From NCBI RefSeq assembly GCF_008831285.2, contig NC_045139.1:25214412-25278411 (forward strand): a DNA stretch of 64,000 nt. Reading direction: 5' to 3'. Numbering within the stretch: the first letter of the stretch is position 1; the number at the start of each line of letters is the position of its first letter. Positions 57,291-64,000 of the stretch are shown here, one piece after another. Source of the stretch: Nymphaea colorata (lineage: Eukaryota; Streptophyta; Magnoliopsida; Nymphaeales; Nymphaeaceae). The notes beneath the pieces are model-generated. The model did no database searches, was not told the DNA's origin, and saw nothing but the letters and a program-made list of their open reading frames with translations. The translations under genes were made by a program, and so were the position numbers.

Positions 57291-59040
57291 TAAAATGGTA
57301 GAAAAGGAGGAAATTTTGAAATAATCCAAAAAAATCAATAAATCAGGATGAAACCTCAAAGAATCACAAAGAAAAACCAAAGCATGGGATTCAATTCCCA
57401 AGTGAACCAATCCTATTTGATCAACTTGTTCAATCCAAAATCATTAACACAACTCAAACCCATGTCTAGACTGCCCTTTATGAGAACCGGACTATATTTA
57501 TCGACCATTCACATGATCAAAGAAGAAAAAAGTATCAAATTGAAATTTCATATTATGAACATGAAATATAGATCTGATTTCATATATTTGCATATTCAAA
57601 TAGAATCATAAGAAATATCATAAATTTCAAAGGTAACTTATTGTCCCAAGACTGACACAGGCTGAATTTAGAGGAATCTATCCTATTCTATAAAATAAAA
57701 ATAGTGATTAAAAAAATAAAAATATCAAAAGCAACTAGTTTCCTGGTAAATGTCATTTTATCAAACATTTATGCTTTCACAAATAACTAACAAGGCAGCA
57801 GCAGTCATATAAAAGGTTCTCAATACATGGGAGTGCTTATTTGTTTATATATTGTCAAAGTTATGGAGAGTTGTAATTTGGAAAAAAGAGGTCGGGTGGT
57901 CAACGCTATATTTGAAATAATTTTCAAAAGAAGGGACTCATAGCCTACAAGGTAGGATAGCCATGACTGTAGAGAAAAACTTAAAATTTATTAACATTTG
58001 ATTCAACATCTAATAAACACAGGTAGTTACAAGTATATGCCATCACTAGGATTGCAAAAGGATCAAATTCATTGGACATTTAATCCACTTTTGTAAGTGA
58101 CTGCATTACAAAAAGGTTTTTTTTTTAAACTAGCTTCAGATATGGACTAATGTATTGTGATTCATCTAAATTTCATGTTGATGCTGAAACAATAAAAAAA
58201 TATGATTTACAGTAACAATTGAAAGACTCTGCGAACACCTCCATTTGAAAGAACAATAAAGGTTGACCAAACCAGTACAAATTGGAGGTCCAAGAGCTGT
58301 TCTTTCTTTCGTAATGATGCATTGTTCTTTCCACAAGATTTTTTTTTTTTTGAAGAATACTCATTCATATCGTCTTGCAGTATTTTGAGGAGTTTGAAGA
58401 TAAGATTGGTTTTTCAACTAGCAAGGCGGAATTTTATTTTTGTCACTTCCAATCTTGGCAGTGGTAATATAGAATGACCTTGAAGCATTAATGAATGAAG
58501 TTCATCATGGTTGCTAATTGCTTACATCTCAAGCCTAAAACTGAGAATGCCTAATTAGAACACATTTTTTGGAAATAGCTATTTCAAAATTAAAACTTTA
58601 CAAAATGATAAATGTTTACAAAAGCATTTTCCAAGTCACTCTCCCTCGCTATAACTGTAAACCTGGACTTACGGGGAACCCAAAGAGTCTATGTTTCTAT
58701 CTCAGCATTCTCTATATAGAACCAGCAATCAACTATGGAGACATGGTACTTGCCTCTTCCAAGAAACCCATGAGATATTACTTACCTTTCTCTTATCTCT
58801 AGCTCTCTCTATTCCCCTTGTTGATGTTGTTGTTGTTGCTTCATGTTGCAAGAGGTCTTCTCTCATCTAGATATGCAGACAAAGATTTGGTCAATTTGGA
58901 GAACCCTTTCATTCTGGTGATGCATAGATTGAGAACTGTAGGTGATTCACCCTCCATCCTTGGTGTCACAGCCTGCATTCTATGTTTTATTCTCTTATTA
59001 ATGAGTGCTGAAACACTTTCACTTACGTAGAACTTTTTGG

Positions 59041-59125
59041 GTCGGGTCCAGCCTCAGAAGAGGACCCAGCCCTCACTTTTGGTGAGGGCTCGTCAAAAAG
59101 GTGAAGGCACCACTAGGTGCCCCTT
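59041..59125. other. Cluster of three small inverted repeats
   Basis: GGGTCC...GGACCC, AGCCCTCAC-5-GTGAGGGCT and GGCACC-ACTA-GGTGCC lie in a row. They are GC-rich in an AT-rich setting. They may lie in the 5' LTR of E5, whose left edge is unknown. Confidence 0.55.
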
Positions 59126-59639
59126 CTCGCTTTCCTTTTTCAAATCAAATGAAGGGAAGTTTCCTCTTGCTCTCTCACAAAAAAAACAAAAAGGGGCAAT
59201 GGCTGTGGCAACATGAGGAGAAGAGGACAGCAAAGAGGAGAAGAACACAACCTTGTTGCATTGGTGGTTGCTTAGCATGTCAAGAAGGGAGAAAAGAAAC
59301 AATGAAGAAAGAGGGAATGAGAGCAGCTTTCACTGGGTTATCTCTTTTTTATTTTTATTTTTTTGAGCTTTTTCTTCCATTTGTATAAGAGAGTGCTATT
59401 GATCCCTTGTGATTATTGTTTTTCTTAAAACAATAGAGATATTGCTGCAGTGTATTTGGTCATCTTTGATACATATAAAGTTTCTTTGTATGTGGTTCTT
59501 TACCCCATTATTGGGGTTTTTTCACATAAGCTTGGTGTTCTTATTTTCTGCTCTTTTATTTCTGCAATATGTTTGTTTCTTATTGGAATTTCAACATTAC
59601 ATCCATTTTAGCAGTCATGAACTTAGTACAAGCAATTTT

Positions 59640-59896
59640 GTGTAGTTTCTCTTATAAAACTAGCTGGTTTGAGCTATTATATTGATGGTAAAAGGTTGTC
59701 ATTAGCTGCATAAGTATTGAATATATGAATCATCGATGTTAGAAAGCTCTTGTGGCAGTATTAAGTGTTGAAATAGACTAGTTTTAATCTCCCTAAGTAT
59801 ACTTTTGTAGTGATATTCTGTTCTTCATATAAATATATTTATTTTGTGAGCCATTTTACAAGATTGTAAATATCTGTGAGTTGGAACAATCAATCA
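59640..59896 (+). repeat. E5 5' LTR, right-hand part (left edge unknown)
   Basis: The LTR must end just before the primer site, most likely at CAATCA (59896). A TATA-like ATATAAATATATTT is at about 59826-59840. The partner LTR is outside the window, so the left edge cannot be set. It may reach 59041 or further. Confidence 0.45.
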
Positions 59897-59943
59897 AAGT
59901 GGTATTAGAGTGCAAGGTTTGCAGTGTTCATTTTTATTGGGAG

Positions 59944-60640
59944 ATGGAGTCGACCCACACTAGGATGATATCTTTTGGACTATATAGAAAGTAAAAATGA
60001 AAGATTTACTCTATTATAAAAGATTTGTATGCACTCATCGAGGATAAGAGGCCAACTAATATGACACATGATAAATAGAAGTTGTTGGATAAAAAAAATC
60101 ATTGGCACTATCAGACAATGGTCAGATGACAATCATTATGGCAAAAGTTGTGTAATCTTTACGAGAAAAAAATAGCTAATAACAAGGCTTTCTTAATTAG
60201 GCGACTTGCAAATCTCAAACTAAAGGAAAGAGTCATGTGGCAAAACACTAAATGAAGTGCAAAGCATAATTAATCAGTTGTCAGCCATGAAAATTATGTT
60301 AGATAATGAGTTATATGCACTCTTATTGCTCAATTGTCTACCAGATAGTTGGGAGACTTTAGTTATTTATGTCAACAACTCTGCCCTAAATGGTGTGCTA
60401 ATGATAAAGTATGTAACCATCAGTATTTTAATTAAAGAGACAAGGAGAAGGTCTTTTGGTACCACCAACTCACAAGTGCAAGTAATAGGCAATAGGGGCA
60501 GACAAAAGAACTGTAATAAATGGAATGATAGATCAAAATCCAAATCCTAATCAAAACTTAAGATGAGTCATAAATACTTCTATTATAGTATTTTAGGTCA
60601 TGAGAAGATTGATTGCAAGAAATGAAAAAAAAATGAGCAA
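59944..60640 (+). pseudogene. E5 gag remnants
   Basis: The ATG at 59944 opens MESTHTRMISF, with stops soon after. The UBN2-type core is at 60257-60550 (INQLSAMKIMLDNELYALLLLNCLPDSWETL in parts). The zinc knuckle at about 60575-60625 has lost one Cys (YFYYSILGHEKIDC). Confidence 0.75.
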
Positions 60641-60689
60641 GAGTCAAGAGAATGAGAAACCAAAAGAATATATAATATTTACTTCAAAC

Positions 60690-61990
60690 GATCACGCGAT
60701 ATTACTTTTATTTGAAGAAAATGATTGTCTTACATTTGAGAATGGTAATTCTACAAGGATATTAGATACAAATGTATCTTATCAAGTCACATCATGTAGA
60801 GATTTGTTCTCGTCTTATAGAGCAAGAGATCTTGGAATAGTGCACATAGGCAATGGTGACACTTCGAAGATTATTAGGATAGAAGATGTTTGCATTAAGA
60901 CAAACACATGATATAAATTGACCTTGAGAGATGTGACACATGTTCCAGATTTTAAAATGAATTTGATTTCTTTAAGGAAACTAAGTGAAGATGAATATTA
61001 TACTTATTTTAATCTGGTTGGTTAGAAATTGACAAATGGGGCATTAGTTTTGACTCAAGAAAGCAGATTTGACTCATAATATAGGTCCTGAATCAATAGT
61101 ATTAAGGTAAAATGTAGTCACTGGTAGTACTTTGTCATATTTGTGACATAGGAGACTAAGTCACATGAGTCAAAGATGAATTGATTTGTTTGCCAAAAAG
61201 AATTTGTTACCAAAATAGATTGTGCATAGTTGTCCCATTTTAATCATTGTTAGGTTAGTAAGTTGCATAGAATTTTTTCTTGAAAAACACATTTCAAAAA
61301 CTAACAATGTACTAGATTTGGTTTATTTAGATGTGTGTGGACCTACAAATGTGACAGATAAATGTGGAGCATCTATTTTTGTCACATTTATTGATGATAT
61401 GTCAAGGAAGGTGTATGTTTTTATAATAAAAAATAAAAGTAAAATAAGTAATATTTTCATTGTTTTTTATGCAGCGGTTGAACGTGATACAGGTAAAAAG
61501 ATGAAGAAATTGCATACAAATAATGAGACTGAGAATATAGCTTTTTATCTATAAGAATAATTGCCTTAAACATGACAATAGATATAAGAAACAAGTTCTT
61601 ATACTCTATAGCATAATGGAGTTGCAGAAAATGTGAACATGGTTGTAGTTGAGAGAAGTAGAAGTTTGCTATCTAACTCTAAGTTGTCTAAGTTCTTTCA
61701 AGAAAAAACAACGTGCACTGTAGTTTAATTGATAAACAAATCTCCTCCAATACCTCTAGATGAAAACATTCTATAGAGAGTTTCATCAAAGAAAGAGGTA
61801 AAGTATGACCACTTAAAAGTCATTGGGTGCAAGGCTTTTATGCATGTACTTAAAAAATATCGAATCAAATTAGATGGTAAACTTATTTTGCTAATATTTC
61901 TTGGTTATGCAGATGATAAATTTGGTTATAGGTTATGAGATCTAAATAATGACAAAATCTACATGAGTCGTGATGTTGTCTTCAGAGAGG
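60690..61990 (+). pseudogene. E5 protease and integrase remnants
   Basis: Protease segment RILDTNVSYQVT at about 60757-60795, where the catalytic DTGAS/DSGAS has become DTNVS. Integrase at 61222-61554 (LVYLDVCGPTNV, FVTFIDDMSRKVYVF). After breaks, the integrase C-terminus MSRDVVFREDQ is at 61963. Several frameshifts. Confidence 0.8.
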
Positions 61991-62249
61991 ATCAGATGAT
62001 TGAAGATATTATGGGAGACAAACAACAATGCAAGTGGTGTTCATGGGCCAACCTTTATAAAATTAAAGAATTTTTGTCTAAGCATAATGAGTTGGAGGGG
62101 CAAACTCCTCCTCATGCAAATCAATTGAAATGTGATATGAAAGAGGTAAAAAAATGTGTATTTCATCCACTAGATATTCTGTTAATGAATATGTTATGTT
62201 TATAGATAGCAAAGAGCCACAATCCTATCCAAAGGTACTAGATGATGTG

Positions 62250-62610
62250 CATAGAGATGAATGAATTCAAGTTATATAAGTAGAGATGGATTCTCTAAAT
62301 AAAAATTATACTTATGATTTGGTAGAACTACTAAAAGGCAAGAAAATACCGCAAAACAAGTGGATCTACAAGCTTAAAATTGAAGGTCAAGCAATACAAA
62401 GTCCAATTAGTGGTGAAATGTTTCAAGTATAAAGAAATGAATGGATTCAAGCTATATGGGAAGATAATTCTCTACACTAGAATTACATTTATGATTTGGT
62501 ATAACTATCAAAAAGAAAAAAAGTGTTGCAAAACAAGTAGATTTACTTTAAAAATAAAGATGAAGGCAAGTTGAGATACAAAGCCTAGTTAGTGGTGAAA
62601 TGTTTCATGC
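62250..62610 (+). repeat. 180-bp (60-codon) tandem duplication in E5 RT
   Basis: ATGAATGAATTCAAG (62258) and ATGAATGGATTCAAG (62438) open copies that match to the end (TTAGTGGTGAAATGTTTCA in both). The copies are diverged by about 20 percent. Confidence 0.85.
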
Positions 62611-62900
62611 AAGAGAAAGGTATTAACTTTCATTTGGTGACATATCTAGATTTGGAGTTAGAGCAATTAGATGAAAAGACTAGTTTTTTTTATGAAATTT
62701 AAAAGAAGATAGTTTTGTAGTTGCTAAGAAGAAGCACATAATTTGCAAACTAAGAAAGAGTGTATGAACTTAAGCAGACACCTAGGCAGTGGTACAGGAA
62801 ATTTGATGCATCAAAAGTATTGTAGATCAATTCTAGATCATTGTGTCTACATCAAAGAGTTTTCATCAGGTAATTTCATTATCTTGTTGTTATTGAATAT

Positions 62901-63119
62901 GATTTTCAGTTGATTGGCTAATTAAAAGAATGACATGAGCAAGTTCTTTGATATGAATGACTTGAGACTATCACAATGTTATTGTACATGATATGCTTAT
63001 TATTGGACATGATTGTTAGTTGATTGGTCAATTAAAAGAATGACATGAGCAAGTCCTTTGATATGAAAGACTTGAGAAGATTGTTTGTGATAGGAAGACC
63101 AACAAGCTATGGTTGTCAC
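62901..63119 (+). repeat. 110-bp tandem duplication in E5 RT
   Basis: GATTTTCAGTTGATTGGCTA (62901) and GATTGTTAGTTGATTGGTCA (63011), followed by AATTAAAAGAATGACATGAG in both. Confidence 0.88.
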
Positions 63120-63159
63120 AAGAAAATAAGGTACTCAGCAAGTTCAACATGAAAGATGT

Positions 63160-63890
63160 AAAAATAGTAAGTACTCTCTTAGTTGCGCATTTCATATTGA
63201 AAAATGAACAATATCCATATTCAATAAAGAGACGGCGAGAAAGAAAAAATGAAGAATGTACCATATGCCTCTAGAGTATGAAATCTCACGTATGTTATGG
63301 TTTGCAAATGCCTAGGATTCACTTATGCAGTTGGTGTAATGATGATGTTTTTGTCGAATCCAAGCAAGGAGCATTGGGCAGCAATGAAGTGGATTCTAAA
63401 GTATCTTAAAAATACTTTCAGATATTATCTATGTTTTGGTAAATATAACCTAAAAAAACAAAAAATTGTTGATGCACACATAACAAGTAACTTGAACTGG
63501 AGGAAGTCACTTTCTAGTTATGTCTTTACTTTTGTAGGGGGGTTGTATCATGGCAATTCAAGTTGTAGAAGTGTATTGTTCTTTTCATTATAGAGACACA
63601 ATATATTGCAACAACTGAAGCTTGTAAAGAGTAATTGTAGATGAAGAATTTTTTTTATGATATCATCTTATTCAGAAGACCTATGTATTGCATTGTGAAA
63701 GCTGAAGTGCTATACACTTAACAAAGAATTCAGTTTTCCACTCAACAACCAAACACATTGATGTCAGATATCATTAAATTCCTAATGTACTTGAGCAAAA
63801 ACTAATGCAGTTAGAGAATATACATACAAAAAAAAAAATCATGTGGACATGATGACGAAGTCTTTACCTAAGGAGATGCATGACGAGTAT
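63160..63890 (+). pseudogene. E5 RT end and RNase H remnant
   Basis: FTYAVGVMMMFLSNPSKEHWAAMKWILKYLK (seen as motifs at 63297-63420) is the RT-RNase H junction. RNase H follows in broken frames (SNLNWRKSLSSYVFTF). The C-terminus PKEMHDEYRDLVGV lies near 63870-63905. Confidence 0.8.
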
Positions 63891-64000
63891 AGAGACCTAG
63901 TTGGGGTAACTGCCTTTAAGGTAATGCACTAAGTTTGTTTATTTTGTAAATGTGATCTCTCACCTGAAGCTGAAGAGAGAGTTTGTTTAGTTGAGTCCAA

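Larger units (their letters stand above)
55881..59040. other. Gene-free stretch
   Basis: It holds the dispersed repeat copy at 56482-56694 and the SINE-like sequence at 56996-57290. Otherwise AT-rich with short random frames and no recognised gene. Confidence 0.45.
62250..63120 (+). pseudogene. E5 reverse transcriptase remnant with two tandem duplications
   Basis: The RT entry (YDLVEL, KWIYKLKIE, as motifs) is present twice because of a 180-bp duplication (about 62250-62610). The region of the catalytic box and the following (M/I)IGHD...LIGQLK segment is also duplicated with a 110-bp period (62901-63119). No open frame longer than 80 residues remains. Confidence 0.78.
59900..64000 (+). mobile_element. 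Ty1/copia LTR retrotransposon E5 (Tnt1-like), 3' end outside window
   Basis: Primer site TGGTATTAGAGT (59900-59911), then gag, protease, integrase, RT and RNase H, all in broken frames. The wording (YLDVCGPTNV, FIDDMSRKVYVF, DMSKSFDMKDLG-like, RDLVGV) resembles the Tnt1 group. Two tandem duplications (180 bp and 110 bp) lie within RT. Many stops make this the most decayed Copia element with E2. The 3' LTR is expected just past base 64000. Confidence 0.88.

Noticed and set aside
58818-59030. Leu-rich frame as a secreted or membrane peptide
   Set aside because: A single short frame without homology that I can recognise and with no clear gene structure around it.

Overview
This window looks like nuclear DNA of a flowering plant. 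It is AT-rich, has spliced genes with GT-AG introns, and holds plant families: a laccase with the standard plant exon layout, a SINA-type RING ubiquitin ligase and a plant glutaredoxin-like protein. Ty1/copia elements make up about half of it. The species cannot be named from the sequence.

Layout. (1) 1-~4890: Copia element E1 on +, nearly open, with its 5' LTR outside the window. (2) 5615-12906: a six-exon laccase pseudogene on - with at least five separate lesions. (3) 12907-16629: gene-free, with a diverged copy of the laccase 3' flank. (4) 16635-22248: Copia E2 on -, complete with both LTRs and a CCAAT target duplication, heavily decayed. (5) ~22640-24330: a decayed LINE fragment on +. 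(6) 24377-~31790: a CACTA (En/Spm) remnant on -. Its TNP2-like transposase is split by Copia E3 (26389-31576, +, target duplication TCCAT). (7) 32681-39307: Copia E4 on -, with most of gag missing and an unusual repeat-rich leader. (8) 39313-49990: the genic island. It holds an intact three-exon SINA E3 ligase on + (43134-45630) and an intact single-exon glutaredoxin-like gene on - (48583-49599), arranged tail to tail. (9) 49990-59000: gene-free, rich in small repeats, including a Tourist-like MITE and a tRNA-headed SINE-like sequence. (10) 59900-64000: Copia E5 (Tnt1-like) on +, decayed, with two internal tandem duplications and its 3' LTR outside the window.

Only the SINA ligase and the glutaredoxin-like gene look functional for the host. 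The five LTR elements are all Copia, and no Gypsy sequence was recognised. The most unusual shared pattern is that E2, E3 and E4 each carry long direct repeats (190, 192 and about 327 bp) in the untranslated leader between the primer binding site and gag. The E2 and E3 units share a recognisable block although the elements are otherwise different.
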